Part shown: one piece after another, positions 36,101-48,100 of the stretch
How positions within the stretch are numbered: the stretch's first letter is position 1
How the letters are laid out: each line of letters starts with the position of its first letter
Assembly (NCBI RefSeq): GCF_032854445.1
Contig: NC_088302.1
Location: 23,883,788-23,947,787, forward strand
Reading direction: 5' to 3'
Length of the DNA stretch: 64,000 nt
Origin: Liolophura sinensis
Lineage: Eukaryota; Mollusca; Polyplacophora; Chitonida; Chitonidae
Notes under the pieces: generated by a model
Database searches by the model: none
The model's input: the letters and a program-made list of their open reading frames with translations, nothing else
What the model was told of the DNA's origin: nothing
Position numbers and translations under genes: made by a program

Positions 36101-39100
36101 GCTTTTCCACTTCATATGGGAAGACATTTTGCAGAAGTCATTTTCTTTTTTTTTTATTGATAAAAATTGATGAATTGTTCAAGATTTAGTTTAGTGCGAA
36201 TTACATTACCTTAGAGTAAAGCCGTTGTGTATTAAAATTGGTTTTGTAGCTGACTGTGGATAGATTGCTGAGTAAGAGAAGAACATGTTGTGATTATCAT
36301 TGATGAAATTATCAATATTAATCAAATAAATAAGATTTTAAATATGTTAACAAGTGAGTTAGCTTGTAGGGATGGACATGAAGTTTTTAGATAATATGTT
36401 TTTTTAGGTGAAGAATTGGGGTAGAAATGATAATGGATACATGTAGAATAAAGATGTTTTGTATTTTACCGATATATTGTTTAAACAGGCATTTTCATTT
36501 ATTAAAATAGAGTTAGATTATGTACTCATAATTCATGCATTTCCACAGTTTGTTTCAAATATAGATTATAGTAGAGAAATACATATTTTGCACAATTTTG
36601 ACATAGGACATGTGTATTTCTATCAGGAAGTTTGATGATGAGATGTGGTTTTCCTTTGACTATAAATGTCACTGTATTTTCCTGGAATAAAGGAAAAGGC
36701 CAAGTTAAGCGTAAACAACACTGATTAGTGCCCAGAGTAAATCAGAGTGCTCTGGGCTTCAATTTTATATGTGAGATCACGGCGATAGTTTATTGCTTGT
36801 TAAATTACCATGTTATGTGATTATTTAAATTTCAGCTGAAATGACAACCTTCTGCATATAGGTTGTACATTACTTCAATATTGTCTTATAGAAGATTAGA
36901 CTTTGTCTTTTTTATTAGATGCATGTGTATGCATTTATGTATGTACAGCATAATTCAGGAGAATTGTTAGGTACCAGTCAAAGGTCAGTGGTTTACTCCA
37001 GCACTTTTTGTTTTTTGCCATCCATAAATCTGATCAAAGGCATATAAGCGAAACAGATATTTAAACACCAATGAAATAAATAATAATTCAAGTTCTTTGT
37101 GAAAAAGGAAAAATTAAACTGTGTACTGAAGTGGCTGTTTAGGTCATGAAAATTTCTGATGAATTTAAATATTATGCTTTCTTGTGACAGGGAAATTTTT
37201 CAGTTGTGAGTGGTACTGTAGGTGTGGTGTATATGTGTTGGTTCTAAATGCGCTGTAGTGTGGCTTTCTGAATTAGGGAGGAAATGTCTCCAGGGCCCAT
37301 TGACCTAGATTTTTCTCAGAAATTTTAAGTGCACACAACTAGGAAACCTTTAGACATGTACATAGTAATTTTTGAATTTGATTGTTCATTTAAAGCATTT
37401 ACACATATACATACATAAGGCAGAAGTGTGTATTCGATCATTTTTCCACTCAAGTACATGTATGTCTGTCATATCACTTTTATTCAAATAAAAATAAATA
37501 CATCAAATATGTGATTGATATTATTTGTAGAAACCAAGTTATTTAATGAAAACAAGCTTTTTTAACTTCTTCCCTAGAGGGCCCCTCCTCTTGAATCATC
37601 AATAGGGTGAGGCCTCTTGATGGGCAGCACCGCATGAAAACAAATACCAGGAAATGAGATGATATTAGATGGAATAGGAAAAAACAGCTATGAGGAATGT
37701 TTTTTAGGAATTAGAGAACACTTGGGATTAAGAAAGCTTTTAGTGGGTGCAGCGTGGTCGAGATTTCCATGGTTAAAAGAAAGAGGTGTTGCCACTGTTA
37801 TTGATTACCAGAAAAGGTGGCTTAATCAATATGAAAGATATTCATTGTGTAACAATGAACTTGCAATTATCAGCAAGGGGCATATTTGATATAGACTGTG
37901 ATTTGGCGTTTCGTTTGGGTTGAGAGGAATAGATGAGATTATAGGGGCACAGGGTGAGAGGAATGGGGGCATAGGCCTGGCTGTTTGGGTGTGGGTTATG
38001 GAGTAATAATATCAGGAGACATCAGAGTAAATGTCTGACACTGGCCGCCCGCTTCTAGTGGGGGATGAAATGAGATACAGTTACTATAGCAACCAAAACA
38101 CTGCTCCCCTACTCCCTGCCTGTACACTGGCTGCAGTTTAGTGAGGTCACACAGTGGCTGTAGAATACAGAATGGTGAAGTGCTTAGCCTCAACCATAGA
38201 CAAGCAGCAGTTTAGCCATGGACCCATTCACACCTTAGCTCATCTTCACTGAGGGCTAATGCTCTGTTTGATGGACAGCTTGTTGTGGAATTACGCACCA
38301 GCGCCCCAGCTGTTCTCTGCTTTAAGGTGAGAACATTCAATACCTCCTTTTTGTTGTCCCTTCTCTCTCTCTCTTTCTCTTTCTATCAGACCTGCCCTGA
38401 TTCGTATGGCCAGCAGGCCTAAAGTGCACATGTGGGTTGTTCCCTCCCACATTGTCACATTTTCCATTACACCTACCCCAAGTAACACAGAGCCCTTTCC
38501 TGTAATTTTCATGTGTGATTCTCTTAATGATGATTTGACCTACATGAATCTAAGGCTGGTTTATTTGTTTACTGGTGAAATCACAGCCTGCCATTTCTGT
38601 GTAATCTGACGTTGTCTCAAGCCGTATTTGGAAAAAAAATGGATATATATATATATATAAGCTGGCTGTGGCATATGTGTGTCAGTTGGCGCCTAGCTTA
38701 TACATTTATGTGTGTGTAGATATTAATCACTGTGTTTGGAGCTTCACTTGTGAATCGCAGAGTAGCTTCTCCATAGCTGTAGCTGTTTGGAGGAATGTAA
38801 TCTAATTGTTTTTGGTGTATTGAGCTGTGAGCAACTAGCCCGGCCATTATAAATGCTGGTCTTGGGCAAGTGTGACCATGCATACACACACTGCCGTATG
38901 GTCATCTTACTGAATACCGCCAGCACTTCCTGCCCCTGCTCAGATCTGCCTGGTTATATCATGTACAAAATCATTACCCCCAGCCAGTAGTGACACAGCG
39001 TTTACAAATAACCTATTAAAGAACCCTCTCAGCCCATCCCACAGGTTGTAATGAGATAGAGTTGTGGCAATAGCCCGATTAGATTTCCAACTGGAAATAG

Positions 39101-42100
39101 GCTGATCAGTTAAAACAACATTCATGGTTATATCCCACCTGAACAGGACACCACCGTGAGCTGTATCATGGTGTTAACTGTTGCTGGAAAAACAGCTCTG
39201 GATTTCCAACATCACATATTGATAACATACTGCTGACATTATGTTGACACTAACATGTGTGAGATGGTACCACTGTAAAATATCGAGTATACACAAAAGT
39301 CAGGTGAAATCCTGTATGTCTATGAAGAAGTTTTGCCCAAATTTCACTAATTAGCCTTTAGGCCATATATTCAGTTTGATTTAGGACCTTATAATATGAA
39401 AAACATAGGTGTATAATGTCGCAACATGCCCATAGTAATGAATCATGGACCAGGATTCTTCATTGGGGCATTGCATAAGGTGTCATTTTAATACAGCTTA
39501 TGCATCTAGTGCATGGCCCATAGCTTGCACTGTTTTCTCAGTGTTTCAGCCAAAAAGCATAATAGTGATAGTCAGTTCTGAAGCAGTGTAGGCTCAAAAA
39601 CTGTTTTAGTTCTGTGTATTTTAATTGTATCGATCACGCAGCCTTTTAGTTTGTCGTGCATTAGCTTTTTTTCGGATCTATTAATAACGAAATTGAAGTA
39701 AACACAGGTAAATAATGACATGCCAGATGCATGTATTTCAGTTTGGGTTGTTGTTGAAATGTTCCCATTATCAGAAGGAGATTTATTTCCAAAGTGTCTT
39801 TTTATGCCATTCAGTGTTTTCTACAATCACAAAAGTAAACCCTTTTGAGAAAATATACAAGCACGTGCATTTTTATGGTTGCATGGGGCACACACATCAA
39901 CTTACACGTGGTCTTAAAACACAAGGCCATCTTCCAGAGTTGAATTAAACATATTTTTTTCTAGACAAGTGCTTGGATCTATCAAGGAATTCTTGTATAT
40001 GCACTACATGGTTGTACTTCTCAGGTCAGTAGCAGGTGATTTTAGTTTGAAACTTATATAATAGCTTAAGAACCATTAGGCTTTGAAGTACATTTGATCA
40101 TAATGGATGTATTAGTTCTTTCACGTTTAGTGTATATCTAGGGTAGATCTGTCATTATTAGCCATTATTAAATAAGCCCTGATCAATACTCCACCAGGGG
40201 GCCTCTGTGGCTCAGTTGGTTAGTGCGCTAGCGCAGCATAATGACCCAGGAGCCTCTCACCAATGCGGTCCCTGTGAGTTCAAGTCCAGCTCATGCTGGC
40301 TTCCTCTCCGGCAACAAGTGGGAAGGTCTGGCAGCAACATGCGGATGGTCTTGGGTTTCCCCCGGGCTGTGCCCGGTTTCCACCCACCATAATGCTGGTC
40401 GCCGTTGTATAAGTGAAATATTCTTGAGTACGGCGTAAAACACAAATCAGATAAATAAATTAAATACAATACTCAACCAGAATAATGGTAACCAAACTAA
40501 GACATTATGTGCATTAAGGAGGAGTGTTGGGTTACGTTTATAATAGTGGTATTTTTATCAAGTCCACTAAATCAACCCCATCTTTATTACTTGTCATTTA
40601 ACACAGGGTAATCTATTAAAAGTATACTTTGAGGTGTTTATGTGACATAGAGGTTTGGTCACTGTGCCTTCTATTTTTAACTTGGTTTTTTAAATTTCAC
40701 ATAAAAACGGGTAGACCTGATCATTAATTATTTAGTCTTACAACTATTGTGGTATTGACTGAGTATTTGATGCAGTTATTCTGTGTGTTGAAAACCATAT
40801 GATTTTTTTTTTTTGTAATTTATCTTAGCTTCGTGGTTTAAAAAAAAGCATGATCTCATGCAAATATAATGACATAAACCTGGGAGGCATGAAAAAGTTG
40901 AATTTTATTTTTATCTAGTGTATTCTAACTATCACGGTGCCCTAAGTTATCTCTGTTTGAAAACTCTACATGTACTACCGGATTTGTAGATGTATATACA
41001 CTAGCCCCGATAGCACACTTGGTAGAGCGTCCACTTTGGGAGGGTGTGGATCCAGGTTCAATCATGTGTTGGGTCACACCTAAAACCTTACAACTTCCTC
41101 GCTTGGCGTTCGAGATTAAGCGGATAGTACAACGACTGGTTGACCCATATCAGTATAATGGCTCTGGCAGGGTGGCTTACTTGCCTTCAGTATGTCGTCT
41201 CAGTTAAGCAGCAGTAGATAAAAAAACTTTGGAAATCCGCTCTGCAACAAGGAGGCACATTACATGCACTCTGAGGACTTTTGTGTCGTCATATGACTGA
41301 AAAATTGTTAAGTACGATGTTAAACCCAAAGCTCTCGCTCATATACATGTATATCTTTGTAAGTGAAATAAACAGGTCAATAAATCATGCACAAGCTTTT
41401 TTTTAGCACCAGTTATTGATGTACATTTACCGTTCCTTGGAAATGCAGCCTTCAGTGTAATTCACTTTCAACTTTTTTGAACAATGAGCTGTCATGTCCG
41501 ATTCCAACTTCCCATGATTCGTTTGTGATTTAACATCAGATTTGCTGGAGACCTGCTGAGCTGTTGTGGATTTAGTCGAATTTGCTCCACCCTTAAAACT
41601 GATTCTCACTGCATACATACATGTACATACATATTCTTGAAAGTGATGGAAAATAGCAATGAAACAAAATTGTTAAATTGATCCACTTTAAATTGAAAAA
41701 TTAAAGACAGCTTTTCTCTTTTGCAAGGTTGATTTGGATACTTATGTCCATTCTTCAACCTATTGGCATGTTGGCAAGGTGTTTATTGAAGCACATTGTG
41801 AAGGTATTATTGTGTTTAGACTGATAAAATTTTACCTTTTGTGAAAGCCTGACATTGGTCAATCCAACCAATGTAGTTTTTTTCTCCAATATCTAATTAC
41901 AAATGTGCATGAATTGCGGTGAAAGTAGCTCTTTCATTTGCTAATAGGTGGAGGAATTAGGTTTATGCACTGCTCCTCATATCAAACGTAAGAAATAATT
42001 CATGCTACGAACCCCAAAGAAATTCTTGCCAGCAGTCCTCAGTATAGTTTTGAATAATTAAAGAGAAGTGGGAGCTCATCACCATGTGTAGTAAGCCACC

Positions 42101-45100
42101 TAGATAAGACATGTACCAATGTCTACATACATGTAACTTGCTGGTCATCTTCCATCAGGGTATTGTTTCTCTATGTACATGTATGTCTGTGATGGTGTCT
42201 GTCTGTCTTTATCCGCTCATATCACAAATTAACTATCTACGGGATTAAGTCTAAGCCTGAAGTCTGACATTCATATACCACTTGTAAACCACAAAGAGTG
42301 TTCCAAGTTAATTATTTCAAAATGCATCTTAGTAGCTCGCTGGTCATCCATCCGCCAGTGTATTGTTTGTGTCTGTGTGAATGGACCTTGTGATGGTTTC
42401 TGTCTGTTTTTATCCAAGCATTCACAGATTAGCTATCTCCGGGATCAAGTATCTCACTGGTCAACCATTCATCACGGCATTGTTCCTGCATACGTCCATG
42501 AAGCCTGTGATGATGTCTGCCTGTCTGTGCTCATCACATCTCCTCACAGAGTAACTATCTCTGGGGATTAAGCAGGGGTAATGAGAACCAATGTTTTTTT
42601 TATCTTGAATTAGTTTGAAACATTGCGTACACTCCATCCATCAATGTTCTGCCATAGCTACAGTCTACATAAGTCACTCCTAACTATACAAGGTACCAAT
42701 GCTACAAGTTGTGTATATCCTGGTAGATGGCACATGCAGTATTATAGTGTTAGCCCCAGTATTTCAAATATGCCTACACCTATGATACAGGTATATAGGC
42801 TATGAAGTACACCCAAAATGGATATGAATGTTCCTGAGGATTGTTGTCTAGGATCATTAGCAATATAGATCATTCCTGTCTTGCACTGCTTTGCTGTGCA
42901 AGCAATCATCTGTCAACTGGCAGCTGTACTAAGCCTTACTCTGCATGTTATTGTTTATAGGAGGCCTGAAAGTTAAGCATTTTGTTCTAGGCACATTTTC
43001 TAAATGTTATCTGTTTTAAGATATTTGCTTTTAATTTTTTTGTCTGATGAAATCAAAGTTAATGCCTTATAATGTTGATATTTATTATTGACGTTGCACA
43101 AGTTGTACGAGGCATAAAACACAAAACATGGGGTGGGAAATAAATGGAGAAATACATAATATTACATGTATGTTATATGTGATATATGTTAATGAGTTTG
43201 CTTTGTTCGGTCCATGCATAATATTAGTGATATTATTAGAGTGGCAAAGTGGACTAATATAAATCCATTGCCAGTTTGGTTTGAAAGGTATTAATTACCC
43301 GAAGCTCTCACACCTTTGTAAAGCTTGAGAAAGCTTAGGGGAGTGATGAAATAGTGACTGTGAATGACCGAGTTGCTCAGTGTCATTTCATTGGCAGTGT
43401 TTTCCTAGGTAGGGGATTTGACACAGGTTAATTTGCTTATGCAAGTCATCAAGTGAAAAGGAAAGGCGTTCATATAGCTGGAGGGTTTATAACGTGAATT
43501 GTATTTCCCAGGGGCCCCAAAAAAGTCAGGAAGAGTTTCTGTGCTGTGTGTACATAGACTGAATCACTTCAGTATCTCAGCTATGGTATTTAGGTCATGA
43601 GGATCACAGGATCGCAGTGAGAGAATTTCAGGCCTGTTTTTGTACCTTATTTTAACTCGTTACAAAATTCAAAGATTTGTAGTCTTGTATTTCCTAACGT
43701 TGTGCAATGGGAAGTCTCCTCGGATTTTGTTGTCAGAAATTAATATTTAAGCCTACTCTCATCTTTATGGATGAGTATATATGCTTTAAGTGGTGTGAGT
43801 GTCTGGAAGTAATTTGATATGTGTGTTTTTCTTTTTTTTTTTTTTTGTGTGGCAGTTATTGTTGTAGCGTACAGCATTATACTTATGTGACGTGATATTA
43901 TAAAGAGCATCTGCTTCTACGTGTCTATAGACAGGCTTGCATACAGTTATGCGAATGCGTTGTCTGGCTTAATTGATTGGATGATGAACTGAGGTTGGTA
44001 TAAAGGACTTGCTTGTGTGGACAGTTCGTGTCAGTTGGACTTTTAACTGACCTGGCTTAGGCTAAGGTCTTGAGGTTAACCCGGCAAATTGTTTCAGCGT
44101 AGCCAGTTGACATTGTCTTGGGGTTGTTTAAAGAGCCGGCTACATAAATGAATTTGATTATGTGTGGGAAGTGTGTTCAAACAGAGATGTAAACCCTGCG
44201 CTCATTAAGAGATTGCTTGTCTCTGGCATGCTAAATCACCTGCAGTTACAGCTTGTAAATGAGATAATCCTTCTGCTACAGACCCAACTCTTCTGACCTT
44301 TCAACCCCAAGCTAACCTTCATATCATCTAGCTATAGATGCAGTCTGTGAGGTATTCTTGTGTAGTTTGACAAAGAAAGGAGAGCACCATGACTTTTCAC
44401 TCTGTATATGAAAGAGGAACTGTAATTTTGGAGAAGGGTAAAGCATACAGTGGGCAATACAATAAAATAAATTCTAGTCACTATCCAAAGTCTTACTTAT
44501 GAAGATATATTTATTATGATCAAACGAACAAGGCCTTCAATAGTTTCTAGATAATTTATTACACGATGCTGATACTTGTGTACAGAGGATTTGAAGTTTT
44601 TTTAGAGGATTATATTAATCATGTTTTACGGATTGCTCTGCCATTTTAAGTACCTTCACTGTCTATATGTTGGACCACATAAATATACTTTGATATGTGT
44701 AAATATGATTGTATTAACTTATTTATGACAACAGCTCAAAACTAGCGATTTACTGGAATTATAAATTGCAGTAAGCTGTTTGAACTCTAGCTACGGTCTG
44801 AAAAGTGAAGGATCCTTGGATTATTGAATGTTTTAAACCTTTCACTTAAATTAATTCTTTGGTGTTTTTGCTTAACTTTATTGTCAAACAGTTGATTAAT
44901 GTGGATTTGGTACTCAGGTCACCGATGTAGCTATCATTAATGAGTAGGATAAAAGGAATAATAACTCCAGAAACACTGAGATTTTTGTAAATATAATTTT
45001 CCAATGATAAAGTGAGTAAAATAAACATTGCTGTATGGTTTTATTCTTTTCGATTTTGTTGCATTTCAACAAATTTCCTAAACCGTGGCCATGAAAATAT

Positions 45101-48100
45101 AAATGTACATCAAGAAGCAACACTAGCATTTTATAAGATAGTGATTTTGGATGAGCCGTTAACTGTATGTGTAAGTGGGTCACTATAAAAGAGAAGCATG
45201 GTTGTGCTAGTGATGTTGACAGTTCTGCATAACTAATAGCCTGATCTTCAGTCTGTACAATTGACTGACTTTCCTGGTGAAAGGTATTGGAGTTTTGTAC
45301 TAAAGTGCAGCACTGGGTGACCTCAGGAATGTCTGGTACATAGGTTGTGTACAGGTAATGTCCATGGTGTCCAGAAATTGGAGAAAAGTGATCATGTATT
45401 TGACAGGTTACACAGATTGAACTAGAAACACTAAACACACATTGAAAGAGCAAATCATAGGTCCACTTGCTATTTACTCTCAGCCACTAGAAGGGTTGTG
45501 AGCGGGTTATTTTTAGCCACTCTGGAGGGATCTGCGCTGTGTTTTATACTGGCCCAGAAACTTGTGTCTGGGCAGGCTGATCTTGGAGAGTGTGAGAGCT
45601 TGATAACTATGGATCTACCTGTTTATCATGACCAACTCTGGGTGGTCTCACTACACTAAATTGCCATTAGTTCAGCCCCATGGCGGCTTGATACTGTCTA
45701 AGGACTAGCAATATCGGAGAAAGGGCTCATCAAATGGCATCTACTGAAAGACGGCTTAACTGCCATTGATGGGGAGTTGGGAAGGAAGGGCATGGTAAGT
45801 GGGCTGTATTGACAAGAGAACATGCCGTCTAGACAATCAACATGATGGTCAATAATGGTGACAGGTCTCTCATTGCATTTGTTACCGGTACATTGGTCAG
45901 GCCTCCAGTACCTAGAAATCAGTAAGATATGAATTCTGCAGTTTGATGATGTACAATAACCCAATCCGGTAAGGCCTAAATGCATGCTAGGTGCTTGTGG
46001 AATTGCTGCTATCAGATTGGAAGGAAGAGGAAACTGTACTAGCAGTCGTGTCTGGCTGAGTGTGGAATGGGGATGTTGTGCAATCCGGTATGCTGTCTAC
46101 AGACTACCTGACCTTGCGGGGAGGGGGGGGGGGAGCGCAGTGTACGGCGCCATGTGCTATTTGTTATTGCCCTTTCATCTGGCTTGCCTCTCTGTTTTGG
46201 CTATTGGTTGCAATATGAGGCCAGTTTTTTTATGCTTTGTTGACTGCTTGTATTGATTTAATGATGTAGGCTGCCATTTCCTGAAGCTTGCCAAGCCAAG
46301 CATGCTGTTCTGTAGTATTGCAGAGGCCGAGGTGGTCACTGGACAGGGAAACCACTTCATCTTCCCCCCTATTATAAGTACTAATGTCATTATTTGGTCA
46401 GGAAATTAGGTTTCAGTGTAACCTGGACATGAGTGGAATAGGTGCGAATTGTCCTGGCTCTGCATAGGCCTGGCCATCAACTAGTTATAGCCAGCAGAAT
46501 GAAACATACAGCCCTTTGCCCCAGATCTCCCCAGAGCTACCCCCATCAACTTTCATCTGTCCACATACAGTTCAAAATTCACCCTATTATGCTTTGGTAG
46601 AGTAAATAACAGTTTGGTCCCACTGCCTGAAGCAGGCTTGAAACTGAGCCTCCATAATATTATCAACCAACTTAAAAATATCTATGTTGTATTTTTGAGG
46701 GGCTTCAGGCACTCTGTAAAAGAGACCTCTGTGGGCATATCTATTAGAGTTGATTTAAGATTACAAATGCCAGAGTGTCAGTTGCAGAGAAGGGACCTGC
46801 TGACAGGAGGATTTGCACCCCCACTCCTGAACATGATATAGGACCTTTGGGATCAGCTAGGAACCCCCAGAGGTTTCCTGATTAACCTACCTTATTATCC
46901 ATTTGTCCAGTGGTGGCCCTGACACTTTACTGTCGGAACACTAGGGGTTTTTTTTTACAGTGGCTGTTGCACATGCTTCTTAAAAAAAATTTTCCGATAT
47001 CTTTTCCAACAATTATTCTCCACAGCTTTTGGTGAGATTTTATGGTTGTAATCTTCGCATAACAGCTTTTTTGGCAGCGGACTATTCCATTATTTTGTGA
47101 GAACTGTTGAATATTTGAACAACCTTTAGCTACATGTACACTTAGCCTATTCACGTCAATACATAATGTTACATTTTCATTTTGATGTCCTAAAAATGGA
47201 AATTTACAAATAAAAGTACATGTATTAAATAAGTGTCTTATTTATAGTTTGCATGTAATATCACCTTGTTTGATTTTTCTGCATGTGTTTGTGGTGTAAG
47301 TTCTGTAACTTTCAGCAGACAAATTAAATTTTAAGTTTTTGCAAGTCAGTCCTGCCAAATTTGTAATCCACTATTATTTGCACCCACACTTTCCATTGCG
47401 AAAAAAAATCGTTTGGGCTGTTCAGTAGTTAAAGACTATCATAAACAGAATAATTCCGTGAAAATACTTCTCAATAAAGCAGAAATATGCTAAAATGTAT
47501 ATGTGATAAAATGTTACTATAATATATCTCTGTATGGTGACTTGAGAGCTACTTTTGGTCTCCGTGGTAAGATGATCTACTTTTTTGGCTTATGCACACA
47601 TCTGTTGTGACCAGCTTTTAGTCCCCGCCATATAACATGACTCCCACATAAAGTATAGCTGTGTTTGTAGATAATATGAGGGATGTAGATGTACATGGAG
47701 GTACACAGTTATGTACGTGCACATGGGCTAAGATTGTCTTGAATTATGGTATTCATTCATTTATTTGATTGGTGTTTTACGTCGTACTTAAGAATATTTC
47801 ACTTATACGACGGAGGCCAGCATTATGGTGGGAGGAAACAAGGCAGAATCCGGGGGGAACCCACGACCATCCGCAGGTTGCGGACAGACCTTCCCACGAG
47901 GGCATTGGTGAGAGGCTCCTGGGTCATTGTGCTAAGCTGGTGTGCTATCAACCATGGCCCCTGTGGCCCCTGAATTATTGTACATATAACCCTCCTTCAG
48001 GGTCATCATCTATACGTGTAATGAACGGGGGGTGTCATGTAAGTGAAGTATTCTTGGTGAAACCTGACCATCGAAAAGAAGAACAAGCGAAAAATTCTTG

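Noticed and set aside
40198-40270. tRNA gene
   Set aside because: A- and B-boxes are present, but the cloverleaf does not close. They belong to SINE heads here and at 41003, 8701 and 29597.
44914-45453. 179-codon open frame, - strand
   Set aside because: It lies in intron 8 with no recognisable domain, coding bias or splice context. The composition (Leu/Ser/His/Ile) is that of chance AT-rich frames.
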